From: Lentzea pudingi
Lineage (GTDB): Bacteria; Actinomycetota; Actinomycetes; Mycobacteriales; Pseudonocardiaceae
Direction: 5' to 3'
Assembly: GCF_014646255.1 (NCBI RefSeq)
Contig: NZ_BMNC01000004.1
Coordinates: 114,480-178,479, forward strand
DNA: 64,000 nt
Every line of letters starts with the position of its first letter. The first letter of the stretch is position 1. Shown here piece after piece: positions 52,105 to 60,291 of the stretch. A model generated the notes under the pieces. The model ran no database searches and was not told where the DNA came from. It worked only from the letters and a program-made list of their open reading frames with translations. The position numbers and the translations under genes were made by a program.

Positions 52105-53325
52105 ATGACGGCTGACCGCCACGTCGTCTCCGCTATGGCTGACGACGTCCACGCTCTGAGGGCACAGATCCGGTCGCTGTGCGACGCGTACGACGTGCCC
52201 GTCGAGCTGCGGGGAAGGTTGGTGCTCAGCGCCACCGAGCTGGTCCGCGACCGCCTCGCCGTCGAACCTTTCGCCGTTCGGGCCGTGCTCAGGACCGAGC
52301 CGGACGGCACGACCACCACGCTGGTCGTGACCATGCCCCTTGTCGCGCCGCTCGATCCCGTCCGGCCGCTGGGCCTGCCTCTGCTCCCCGATGTCTCGGA
52401 CGCTCCCGAGGCCGTGTGGCGGTTGCCCGCCAAAGCACACCAGCGCAAGGGTGAGGTGACGGAGCTGAACGACGACCGGAGTGCGACCGAACTGGAGCTG
52501 CGCGCCAGCCTGGCCCGCGTCGACGCGCTGGAACGCCAACACGTCCAGCTCAAGCACGAGCTGTCCGAGACCAACAGCGGCGTGGTCGCCATGTTCGTCG
52601 AACTCGAAGAACGAGACGAACAACTCCGACGCGCACACGCCGTGATCTTCCGCGAGCTCGAGGACGCCCTGCGCCCGCCGCCGCCCACCGTTCACGGTGT
52701 CGAGCTCGGAGTGCACTACCAGCCCGCAGATCCGGACGCTCCCACGGGAGGCGACCTCTACGACTGGTTCGTCCTCCCGGACGGCACCCTGCAGATCACC
52801 ATCGTCGACGCCATCGGCCACGGCGTCACCTGCACCCGCAACGCCCTCCACGTCACCCACACCATCCGCACCCTCACCCTCGACGGCCACCCGTTCGACC
52901 ACCTGGTGCGCCGGGCGGGCGAGATCAGCGACGGACTGATGGCCACCGTGCTGATCGCCCGGCTGAACCCGGACACCGGCGCGCTCCGCCTCGCCGGCGG
53001 CGGCCACCCGCCCGCACTGCTGGTTCCCGTCACCGGCGAACCCGCGTACCTGCCCGCCAAGGGCCGCGGGGTCGGGTTCCCCAACCCCGGCAGCATCGGC
53101 ATCCACCACAGCGTGCTCCACCCAGGGGACCAGCTGCTGCTCTACACCGACGGCCTGGTCGAAAGCCGTGGCGACGTGGACGAAGGGGAGCACCGCCTCA
53201 TCCGCGCCGTCCAGGCCCACGGCGGGCAGCCCCTCGGTCCAGCGCTGTCCGCCGTCGTCGGGGACATGCTCGACATCGTCCGGTACACCGACGACACCCT
53301 CCTGCTCGGTGTGCGTTTTCGTTGA
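52105..53325 (+). CDS. SpoIIE-family PP2C phosphatase with degenerate ATPase-like N-terminus
   Basis: A 406-aa protein. Residues ~1-75 look like a remnant HATPase domain (LRAQIRSLCDAYDVPVELRG, VLSATELVRD) without glycine boxes. A coiled coil (~115-190) follows. The phosphatase domain at ~205-406 has PTGGDLYDWFVLPDG, TIVDAIGHGVTCTRNALHV, LLLYTDGLVESRGD and DDTLLLGVRF, retaining the metal aspartates. It probably dephosphorylates a STAS protein. ATG 52105 follows GGAGCT at 9 nt. Confidence 0.88.
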   Translation: MTADRHVVSAMADDVHALRAQIRSLCDAYDVPVELRGRLVLSATELVRDRLAVEPFAVRAVLRTEPDGTTTTLVVTMPLVAPLDPVRPLGLPLLPDVSDAPEAVWRLPAKAHQRKGEVTELNDDRSATELELRASLARVDALERQHVQLKHELSETNSGVVAMFVELEERDEQLRRAHAVIFRELEDALRPPPPTVHGVELGVHYQPADPDAPTGGDLYDWFVLPDGTLQITIVDAIGHGVTCTRNALHVTHTIRTLTLDGHPFDHLVRRAGEISDGLMATVLIARLNPDTGALRLAGGGHPPALLVPVTGEPAYLPAKGRGVGFPNPGSIGIHHSVLHPGDQLLLYTDGLVESRGDVDEGEHRLIRAVQAHGGQPLGPALSAVVGDMLDIVRYTDDTLLLGVRFR

Positions 53326-53538
53326 GCGGCGCGCGCAGTGCTGAGCGCACTTCGCCGATCGACCGGGTTCACTGTCTGGTGTGGACGGTGCGCCAGCGGC
53401 CGCTCGGCGTCACCACGGGTGGCCACGTTCGTCGCGGGCTCCGCCGGTGGAATCGCGTCGTGCGCGCAAGGCTCACCACGTGGTGAGCACGGCGAAATTC
53501 ATCATGTCGGACCGATGGCCGAGTCCTACCCTGGAGGT

Positions 53539-53886
53539 ATGACCTCCCCTGCAGGTGACTTCCGGGTCACTGCCGCCCATACCTCTCAGACGCTGGTCAT
53601 CACGGTGTCAGGAGAGCTGGATTCGGCGACGGCCGGCGAGCTCGCGGAGCACCTGGACCGGGTGGCGGCCGGGTCCGGCCCGCTGGTCGTGGACATGACG
53701 GGAGTGACGTTCTGCGACTCGTCCGGCCTGAACTGCCTGATGGCCGCGGTGGCGCGCGACGTCGATCTCCGGATCATCGGCTCTCGCCAGGTCCTGAAGG
53801 TGCTGCGCCTGGCCGGTGTGATGCACGCGGTGACACTCGAACCCTCCGTGGCGAGAGCGATCGGCAAAGCCGTCGGAGCCGACTAG
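53539..53886 (+). CDS. STAS-domain anti-sigma factor antagonist
   Basis: A 115-aa SpoIIAA/RsbV-type protein. TLVITVSGELDSATAGELAE is followed by MTGVTFCDSSGLNCLMAAVA, where the first Ser after Asp (DSSG) is the expected phosphorylation site. When unphosphorylated it should bind an anti-sigma ATPase. ATG 53539 is used; the GGAGG lies only 1 nt upstream, and TACCCT at 53526-53531 would suit a leaderless transcript starting at this ATG. ATG 53515 is an in-frame alternative. Confidence 0.88.
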   Translation: MTSPAGDFRVTAAHTSQTLVITVSGELDSATAGELAEHLDRVAAGSGPLVVDMTGVTFCDSSGLNCLMAAVARDVDLRIIGSRQVLKVLRLAGVMHAVTLEPSVARAIGKAVGAD

Positions 53887-53897
53887 GTCCGCGGCGT

Positions 53898-54320
53898 TCA
53901 CACGACGCTGAGCATGCGGCAGTTCATCTGAGCCCACACGATCTTGCTCTCCACCTCCACGGTGCAGCCCCAGTCACTGGCGAGCTGCTCCACCAGCACC
54001 AGACCGCGACCACGTTCCCCGCCCAGCCGCGATGTGCCCAGGAGCGGGAGATGCAGCCGGTCGCCGTCTTCCACCTCGATGTGCACTGTCGGCGCGTTCG
54101 GCAGCAGGCACAACCGCAGGTGCATGGGCGGCCGCCCGTGGTCGAAGGCGTTGCTGACCAACTCGGTGACGAGCAACTCCGCGTCCTCCACGCAGTTGTC
54201 GTCGGCGTTCACCAGCGCGTGCCGGACTGAGTGCCGCAGGTCCGCCAGTGCTGGTGTGGCGCCGGTCGTCAAGCCCACGTCCAGCAGCAGCCTGCGATCC
54301 ACCTCGGAAGAGCTGGCCAT
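53898..54320 (-). CDS. RsbW-like anti-sigma regulatory ATPase
   Basis: A 140-aa HATPase_c_2 protein. N-box LLVTELVSNAFDHGRPPMHL, then ERGRGLVLVEQLASDWG as the G1 box. Such proteins bind a sigma factor and phosphorylate STAS antagonists. It is convergent with the STAS gene (11-bp gap), so they are not co-transcribed, but the two are probably partners. No sigma factor is in the window. Confidence 0.85.
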   Translation of the reverse strand: MASSSEVDRRLLLDVGLTTGATPALADLRHSVRHALVNADDNCVEDAELLVTELVSNAFDHGRPPMHLRLCLLPNAPTVHIEVEDGDRLHLPLLGTSRLGGERGRGLVLVEQLASDWGCTVEVESKIVWAQMNCRMLSVV

Positions 54321-54392
54321 GGGTCCTCCAGACTTCCGACAACCAGATGCTGTCCTGGATACCCGTTCACAACCGCCGTCAACACTTCGAGA

Positions 54393-55037
54393 TCAACGAA
54401 TCAGAGGTGGAGAGGCGGAGTCCAGGCCACGGGCCGCCACGAGTCGGGCGCTGCCGTCGGCGAGCCGGTAGCACAGGCCGACCACGGCCGTCTTCCCCGC
54501 GGTCACCCGTTCGGCGAGCAGCCGGGAACGGTCGAGCAGCAGGTCGACGGTGAGGGTGACGTGCTCGGCGAGGATCTCGTCCGCGTGCAGGCGCCCGGCG
54601 GCACGCGCCGCCAGCACGCTGGGCGTCACCCGTTCGACGACGTCCCGGATGTACCCGGCCGGCAACGCGCCGTCGTCCAGTGCGGCGCACGCGGCAGCGA
54701 CCGCGCCGCACGCGTCGTGGCCGAGGACCACGACCAGCGGGCAGTCCAGCACCTCCACCCCGTACTCGACGCTGCCGAGCACCTCCGCGCCCACGACGTG
54801 GCCTGCCGTGCGCACCACGAACAGGTCGCCGAGGCCGCGATCGAAGATGATCTCGGCGGCCAGCCGCGAGTCCGAACACCCGAACAACACCGCGAACGGA
54901 CGCTGGGCCGGTGCGATCTCGGAGCGGCGTGTCGCGTCCTGGTTGGGATGCTCGGGCGTGCCGGCGACGAAGCGGCGGTTGCCCGAGAGCAGCAGTTCGA
55001 AGGCTTCCCGGGGCGTCGGGGAAGTGAACTCGGTCAT
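54393..55037 (-). CDS. Beta-class carbonic anhydrase
   Basis: A 214-aa protein. Zinc ligands and catalytic dyad: CSDSR (C54, D56, R58) and HDACG (H107, C110). EFFVVRTAGH-equivalent DLFVVRTAGHVVGAEVLGSV is intact. It interconverts CO2 and bicarbonate. ATG 55037 is used; GTG 55043 is another in-frame start. It is divergent from the APC-type permease, across ~300 bp. Confidence 0.93.
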   Translation of the reverse strand: MTEFTSPTPREAFELLLSGNRRFVAGTPEHPNQDATRRSEIAPAQRPFAVLFGCSDSRLAAEIIFDRGLGDLFVVRTAGHVVGAEVLGSVEYGVEVLDCPLVVVLGHDACGAVAAACAALDDGALPAGYIRDVVERVTPSVLAARAAGRLHADEILAEHVTLTVDLLLDRSRLLAERVTAGKTAVVGLCYRLADGSARLVAARGLDSASPPLIR

Positions 55038-55335
55038 GGTCACAGCCTAGGTGAGGCAGTCGGCTGTCGCGCTTTCCGCCGAACGGGATCGTGCGCGCGG
55101 ACGGTGTCGAGAAGTCACGAACGCACGAGGTGATCTGACGGTCCACTGTGGTCATAGCGTCGCGGATCGGTGCGGCGGCCTTGCCCGGATCGTGGCAGCG
55201 GGGAATCGAGGCCGTGAGGTGATCCTCATCTTTACGCGATCCTTACGCCTGAGGCCCCGTTCTTTTACACAGGCCGGACTTCACGCGAAGTTGACTCGCT
55301 CCCAAATGACTCATCACTCGCGCGGGGGCTCTGGC

Positions 55336-57312
55336 ATGACCGAAACATCGCAGTTCGCGATACCCGAACGCGTGGACAGCCCGGTTCGGCCGGCTGCTCC
55401 CGCGACGGGGCTCGGGCGGTGGTTGTTGCGGCACCGGGTGCAGCCGGTGGTGGGGCCGGAGAGCAGCGAGGCGCACGCCGAGCCGCAGTCCTGGTGGAAG
55501 GTGATGTGCCTGACCGGCGTGGACTACTTCTCCACGCTTTCGTACCTGCCCGCCATCGCGGCGCTCGCGGCCGGTGCGGTGTCACCGCTGGCGACGTTGC
55601 TGATCGTGGCGCTGACGCTGCTGGGCATGTTGCCGATGTACCGGCGGGTGGCGAAGGAAAGCCCGCACGGGCAGGGTTCGGTCGCGATGCTGGAGAACCT
55701 GCTGCCGTTCTGGCGCGGCAAGGTGTTCGTGCTGGTGTTGCTGGGGTTCGTCGCCACGTCGTGGATCATCACGATCACGTTGTCCTCCGCGGACGCGACC
55801 GTGCACCTGCTGGAGAACCCGTACGCGCCGGGCTTCCTGCACGGCCACGAGGTCGCGGTCACGGTCGTGCTGCTGCTGGTGCTGGGCGGGGTGTTCCTGC
55901 TCGGGTTCAGCGAGGCCGTCGGGGTGGCCATCCCGCTGGTGGCCGTGTTCCTCTTGCTGAACGCGGTGATCGTGGTCGCCGGAGTGGTCGAGGTGCTGGC
56001 CGAGCCGGTGGTGCTCGACCGGTGGCTGGACGCGCTCACGTCGACCGGCGGTGGCGTTGTCGGGCCGGCGATCCTCGCGTTTCCGTTGCTGGTGCTGGGT
56101 TTGTCGGGCTTCGAGACCGGCGTGAGCATGATGCCGCTGGTCGCGTCGAAGGGCGCGTCGGCGGAGGAACGGCTGCGGGACCGCGTGCGCAACACGCGCA
56201 GGCTGCTCACGGTGGCCGCGTTGATCATGTCGGTTTACCTGGTCGCCACGAGCTTCGTGACCACGGTGCTGATCCCGGCGGAGGAGTTCAAGCCCGGTGG
56301 CGAGGCCAACGGACGCGCGCTGGCCTACCTCGCGCACGGACTGCTCGGCGACGTGTTCGGCACGGCCTACGACATCAGCAGCATCCTGATCCTGTGGTTC
56401 GCGGGCGCCTCGGCGATGGCGGGTCTGATCAACATCGTGCCGCGGTACCTGCCGTCGTACGGCATGGCGCCGGAGTGGTCGCGTGCGGTGCGGCCGGTGG
56501 TGATCGTCTACACGGCGGTCTGCATCCTCGTCACGATCATCTTCAACGCCGACGTCAACGCCCAGGCGGGCGCCTACGCCACCGGCATCCTGGCGATGAT
56601 GGTGTCCGCATCGGTCGCGGTGATGATCTCCGCGGTGCGGCGCCGGCAGAAGCCCGCGGCGGTGGCGTTCACCGTTCTCTCGCTGGTCCTGCTGTACGCG
56701 TTGGTCGAGAACGTGATCGAGAAGCCGGACGGGCTGACCATCTCGCTGTTCTTCATCCTCGGCATCGTCGCGATCTCGCTGGTGTCCCGCGTCACCCGCA
56801 CCACCGAGCTGCGGGTGGAGCACATCGAGTTCGACGAGTCCGCTCGCCGGTTCGTCGCCGACACGCTCGCGCACGACGGCGCCGTGACCATCATCGCCAA
56901 CCGCCGTCAGGCGGGTGATGCCGCCGAGTACGCGGAGAAGGAGGCCGAGCAGCGGGGGATGAACCCGGTGCCGGGAACGGCGGACGTGATGTTCCTGGAG
57001 ATCGACGTGGTCGACCCGTCGGACTTCAGCGAGGTGCTGCAGGTGCGGGGGGTGGAGGTGGACGGCCACCGGATCCTGCGGGCGGGCAGTCCGGCCGCGC
57101 CCAACGCCATCGCGGCGATCCTGCTGGCGCTGCGCGACTGCACCGGTGTGCGGCCGCACTGCCACTTCGCCTGGAGCGAGGGCAACCCGCTGGGCCACCT
57201 GTTCCGGTATCTGCTCCTCGGCCGCGGCGACACGGCTCCGGTGGTGCGGGAGATCATCCGGGCGAGTGAGCCGGACCCGGAGCGGCGGCCCGGCATCCAC
57301 GTCGGAGGCTGA
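55336..57312 (+). CDS. APC-superfamily amino-acid permease with C-terminal cytosolic domain
   Basis: A 658-aa protein with ~12 membrane helices in residues ~60-510, beginning with the conserved MCLTGVDYFSTLSYLPAIAA. A ~150-aa soluble C-terminal region (ELRVEHIEFDESARRFVADT, CHFAWSEGNPLGHLFRYLLL) follows and is probably regulatory. It belongs to the amino-acid/polyamine transporter group; the substrate is unknown. ATG 55336 has GGGGG 8 nt upstream. The region 55044-55335 upstream holds no gene and no riboswitch I can support. Confidence 0.85.
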   Translation: MTETSQFAIPERVDSPVRPAAPATGLGRWLLRHRVQPVVGPESSEAHAEPQSWWKVMCLTGVDYFSTLSYLPAIAALAAGAVSPLATLLIVALTLLGMLPMYRRVAKESPHGQGSVAMLENLLPFWRGKVFVLVLLGFVATSWIITITLSSADATVHLLENPYAPGFLHGHEVAVTVVLLLVLGGVFLLGFSEAVGVAIPLVAVFLLLNAVIVVAGVVEVLAEPVVLDRWLDALTSTGGGVVGPAILAFPLLVLGLSGFETGVSMMPLVASKGASAEERLRDRVRNTRRLLTVAALIMSVYLVATSFVTTVLIPAEEFKPGGEANGRALAYLAHGLLGDVFGTAYDISSILILWFAGASAMAGLINIVPRYLPSYGMAPEWSRAVRPVVIVYTAVCILVTIIFNADVNAQAGAYATGILAMMVSASVAVMISAVRRRQKPAAVAFTVLSLVLLYALVENVIEKPDGLTISLFFILGIVAISLVSRVTRTTELRVEHIEFDESARRFVADTLAHDGAVTIIANRRQAGDAAEYAEKEAEQRGMNPVPGTADVMFLEIDVVDPSDFSEVLQVRGVEVDGHRILRAGSPAAPNAIAAILLALRDCTGVRPHCHFAWSEGNPLGHLFRYLLLGRGDTAPVVREIIRASEPDPERRPGIHVGG

Positions 57313-57352
57313 CGCGAAGGCAGGCGACGCGTTCTGTGAAAAGCTGCCGCGC

Positions 57353-58057
57353 ATGACGTCGGTTCCCGAACGCATCGCCGCCGATCTCGAGACGGAGATC
57401 CTCGCCCGGAGGCTGGACTCCGGTGCCCGGTTCGCGTTGCGCACCGAGCTGATCGAGCGGTTCGCGGTCAGCGCCAACGCGATGAACGAGGCGTTGCGCA
57501 TTCTGCGGGAACGCGGCGTCGTCACGGTCAAGCCGGGGGTGCAGGGCGGTGTGTTCATCGCGCAGCCACCGCCTCAGGTCCGGCTGGGCGTGATCGACCT
57601 GTGGTTCCGCGGCCTGTCGGTGGATGCTGTGGACCTGTTCGAGGCGCGGTCGGTGCTGGAGGACGGTTTCGCTGCCGTCGCGGCGGAGCGAGCGACTCCG
57701 GAGGACGCGCGCGATCTGGAGTGGGCGCTCGAGGAGCTGCGCGACCGCAAGCAGGACCCGAGGCTCTACCTCGAAGCGAACATGCGCTTCCACGGTGTCA
57801 TCGCTCGTGCCGCGCGAGTCCCGGTGCTGGCGAACGTGTACGAGTCGATCATCACGCTGATGCGCGGCGCGCTGGTCCGTGCCGAGTTCGCGGTTCCGGA
57901 CCCGAGTGCGGCACTCGACCGCAACGTCGAGGTGCACGCGCTTCTGGCCAGGGCGATCATCTCCCGCGACCGCGAGGCGTTGACCGGCGCCCTGGCCGCT
58001 CATCGGACTGATCTCGTTCGCCTCGCTGAGCCTTCGCGATCACCTGGGCGCGCGTGA
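57353..58057 (+). CDS. FadR/GntR-family transcriptional regulator
   Basis: A 234-aa regulator. The N-terminal winged helix has LIERFAVSANAMNEALRILR and ERGVVTVKPGVQGGVFIAQP. A C-terminal FCD helical domain (~95-225) has EARSVLEDGFAAVAAERAT, NMRFHGVIARAARVPVL and HALLARAIISRDREALTGAL, with the Asp/His residues that hold metal or ligand. It is likely to control the meta-cleavage genes, with palindromes at 58904-59002 as its sites; the ligand is unknown. Its 3' end overlaps the hydrolase gene in antisense by 18 nt. Confidence 0.88.
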   Translation: MTSVPERIAADLETEILARRLDSGARFALRTELIERFAVSANAMNEALRILRERGVVTVKPGVQGGVFIAQPPPQVRLGVIDLWFRGLSVDAVDLFEARSVLEDGFAAVAAERATPEDARDLEWALEELRDRKQDPRLYLEANMRFHGVIARAARVPVLANVYESIITLMRGALVRAEFAVPDPSAALDRNVEVHALLARAIISRDREALTGALAAHRTDLVRLAEPSRSPGRA

Positions 58058-58894
58058 CGCCTCCGCGGCGGCCGGGGACAGGAAGTCCTCCAGCATCGCG
58101 ACGAACCGCGCGTTCTGCTCGATCTGCACCCAGTGTCCACATTGGGCGAAGACGTGGAGCTGGGAGTTGTCGAGCAGTTCGTTGAGCCACAGGGACGCGG
58201 ACAGTGGGATGACACGGTCGTCGCGTCCGTGGAAGATCAGCGTCTCGTGCTTCAACGACGCGATCACCTTGTCGGGCAGAGCCAGTGCGTTGACGCCGTT
58301 CTGCCGCGGAGCGGGGAACATCGCGGAGTAGGCCTCGTGCACGCCGGTGCGTGTGGCCGCCGCGAGACGTAGTCCGGCGAGATCGTCGTGGATCTTCGAG
58401 GTGTCGTAGGTGAAGACCCTTAGAAGTTCCCGCATCGCCTCCAGCGACGGTTCGAACCCCCACACGGCGTCGAGTCCGGGAGTCAGCTGGAACCGCACGC
58501 CCGCACTGCCCATCAGGACCAGGCGGTCGACCCGCTCGGGAGCCGCGGCCGCGAGACGCAGTGCCAGCGCGCCCCCGAAGCTGTTGCCGACGACCGACAC
58601 CTTCGGGACGTCCAGCACGTCGAGGAACTCGATCAGGTGGCGGAGCCACGTCTCCGGTCCGTAGGCGACGCCCGGCGGGCGCTCGGTGTAGCCGAACCCG
58701 ACGACGTCGGGCGCCAGCACCCTGTGCCGCCGCGACAGCCGAGGCAGCACCGTCCGCCAGTTCGCCCAGGCCGACACCCCGGGGCCGGAGCCGTGGACGA
58801 GGAGGACGGGAGGCCCTTGGCCGCGGTCGTGGTAGTTGGTCGCCACCCCGCCGACGTCCACGGTCCGGCCCACCTCTTCGCTGGCTGCGCTCAT
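58040..58894 (-). CDS. Alpha/beta hydrolase of the 2-hydroxymuconic semialdehyde hydrolase type
   Basis: A 284-aa hydrolase similar to XylF/DmpD/TodF-type enzymes. HG oxyanion LLVHGSGPGVSAWANWRTVL, nucleophile GNSFGGALALRLA, DRVIPLSASLWLN with the acid, and GHWVQIEQ with the histidine. These enzymes cleave the ring-fission product of catechol or an alkyl catechol. ATG 58894. It diverges from the ferredoxin-C23O operon across a promoter with three palindromes. Confidence 0.88.
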   Translation of the reverse strand: MSAASEEVGRTVDVGGVATNYHDRGQGPPVLLVHGSGPGVSAWANWRTVLPRLSRRHRVLAPDVVGFGYTERPPGVAYGPETWLRHLIEFLDVLDVPKVSVVGNSFGGALALRLAAAAPERVDRLVLMGSAGVRFQLTPGLDAVWGFEPSLEAMRELLRVFTYDTSKIHDDLAGLRLAAATRTGVHEAYSAMFPAPRQNGVNALALPDKVIASLKHETLIFHGRDDRVIPLSASLWLNELLDNSQLHVFAQCGHWVQIEQNARFVAMLEDFLSPAAAEASRAPR

Positions 58895-58903
58895 GAGCCG
58901 GAT

Positions 58904-58915
58904 AGTTGCACAACT
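58904..58915. promoter_or_regulatory. Palindrome AGTTGCACAACT (site 1)
   Basis: A perfect 12-bp palindrome-like site with core TTG-CA-CAA, 9 bp upstream of the hydrolase start. Its core matches the site at 58989 (in reverse sense). It is a probable operator for the FadR-type regulator. Confidence 0.55.
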
Positions 58916-58932
58916 TTATGGAAGGTTTTAAG

Positions 58933-58944
58933 AAGTTCGAACTT
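58933..58944. promoter_or_regulatory. Palindrome AAGTTCGAACTT (site 2)
   Basis: A perfect 12-bp palindrome in the middle of the divergent promoter. Related to sites 1 and 3 through the AAGTT arms. A third contact point for a dimeric repressor, or coincidence. Confidence 0.45.
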
Positions 58945-58988
58945 GAACTACCCCATCGAACGGATTTAGGCTGCCCGTGATCGCTGGA

Positions 58989-59002
58989 AACTTGTGCAAG
59001 TT
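58989..59002. promoter_or_regulatory. Palindrome AACTTG-TG-CAAGTT (site 3)
   Basis: A perfect 14-bp palindrome 27 bp upstream of the ferredoxin start. It shares the TTGTGCAA core with site 1 (inverse strand). A likely operator for the downstream operon. Confidence 0.6.
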
Positions 59003-59029
59003 TTGAGGTACCTCCCCGGGAGGCGTGCA

Positions 59030-59377
59030 ATGAAGGCAGTCCGCGTCGTGCCGCACGACATCGAGGTGTGGGCGCGACCGGGCGAGTCCGTGGTGGACGC
59101 GCTGCGCAGGTACGGCTGGCGAAGTCCGTACAAGTGCCGTCGTGGCGGTTGCGGCGCCTGCCGGGCACAGCTGCGCGCAGGAGAGCTCCTGTACCCGCGC
59201 GCTGTCGCCGACTCGGTGCTGAGCGCCACCGAGCAGGCGGCCGGTGCATGCCTGCCGTGCCGGGCGGTGCCACTCACGGACGTGGTGATCGACCTCGGGT
59301 CGCAACCGCTGCGCGCGGTGCTGGCGAGCTCCGCTCCTCACAAGAATCCCGACCCCGCAGAGCAGGAAGGACCGTGA
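59030..59377 (+). CDS. XylT-like [2Fe-2S] ferredoxin
   Basis: A 115-aa plant-type ferredoxin. YKCRRGGCGACRAQL carries C36-x4-C41-x2-C44 and ACLPCRAV supplies C74 or C77 as the fourth ligand. XylT-type ferredoxins next to catechol 2,3-dioxygenases reduce the enzyme's oxidised iron to keep it active. This genomic pairing is the reason for the call. ATG 59030 follows GGGAGG at 6 nt. The next gene begins 2 nt after its stop. Confidence 0.88.
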   Translation: MKAVRVVPHDIEVWARPGESVVDALRRYGWRSPYKCRRGGCGACRAQLRAGELLYPRAVADSVLSATEQAAGACLPCRAVPLTDVVIDLGSQPLRAVLASSAPHKNPDPAEQEGP

Positions 59378-59379
59378 CG

Positions 59380-60291
59380 ATGGCCGTCATCAGACTCGGC
59401 TACGTGCATGTTCGTGTCACAGACCTGGCCGAGGCACGGCAGCACTACGAGCAAACGCTGGGCATGGACACCGTTCACGAGGAGAACGGCAGGACGTACC
59501 TGAAGTCGTGGGATGACGACGACCACCATTCGGTGGTGCTGGAGGAAGGCGGCGTCGGACTCGTCAAGTTCGGCTACAAGGTCACCGACGACGGCACGCT
59601 GGAGACGATCGAGTCGAAGGTCAGCTCGTTCGGCGCGTCCTGCGAGCGCATGTCCAAGGGCGACAACGCCGGCGTGGGCGATGGTCTGCGCATCACGTTG
59701 CCCTCCGAGCACGTGCTGGAGCTCTACTCCGAGGTCGAACGCCTGGGCACGAAGGTCGGCAAGCTCAACCCCGACCCGTGGCCTCGCGACCTGCGCGGCA
59801 TCGGCGTGCCCCGGATCAACCACGCGCTGGTCACCACCGAGGACCCCGCGCTGCTGGAGCGCTTCTTCCGAGACGTGCTGTCCTTCCGCCCGGCCGAGCG
59901 GCTCGTGGCGGGCGACGAGGACTCCGACCTGGTGGGTTCGTGGATGTACTGCGGTGACCAGCCGCACGACATCGCCTTCGTCAAGGGCGCCAACGGCAAG
60001 CTGCACCACTTCGCCTACGAGATCGACGACTGGAGCGCGCTGCTGCGGGCGGGCGACATCATGTCGATGGACGACGTGCCCATCGACTTCGGACCTGCCC
60101 GGCACGGCATCACCCGCGGCGGCACCATCTACTTCTTCGACCCGTCGGGCAACCGCAACGAGGTCTTCGCCGGCGGGTACCGCACCGGCCCCGACTTCCG
60201 CCCCATCACCTGGACGATGGACCAGGCCGCCCGTGGCATCAACTACACGCACCGCGAGATCGACCAGGACTTCCTGCGGGTGGTCACGTGA
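59380..60291 (+). CDS. Catechol 2,3-dioxygenase (extradiol, XylE-like)
   Basis: A 303-aa extradiol dioxygenase with two VOC domains. The Fe(II) ligands are H148 (RINHALVTTED), H210 (KLHHFAYEID) and E261 (SGNRNEVFAGG). It cleaves catechol or an alkylcatechol next to the hydroxyls to give 2-hydroxymuconic semialdehyde. ATG 59380 has AAGGA 8 nt upstream. It lies immediately after the repair ferredoxin and overlaps the oxidoreductase (GTGA). Confidence 0.94.
   Translation: MAVIRLGYVHVRVTDLAEARQHYEQTLGMDTVHEENGRTYLKSWDDDDHHSVVLEEGGVGLVKFGYKVTDDGTLETIESKVSSFGASCERMSKGDNAGVGDGLRITLPSEHVLELYSEVERLGTKVGKLNPDPWPRDLRGIGVPRINHALVTTEDPALLERFFRDVLSFRPAERLVAGDEDSDLVGSWMYCGDQPHDIAFVKGANGKLHHFAYEIDDWSALLRAGDIMSMDDVPIDFGPARHGITRGGTIYFFDPSGNRNEVFAGGYRTGPDFRPITWTMDQAARGINYTHREIDQDFLRVVT

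Noticed and set aside
55044..55335. Possible riboswitch ahead of the APC permease
   Set aside because: The ~290-bp leader has some G-rich blocks, but I could not match c-di-AMP or other known riboswitch blocks.
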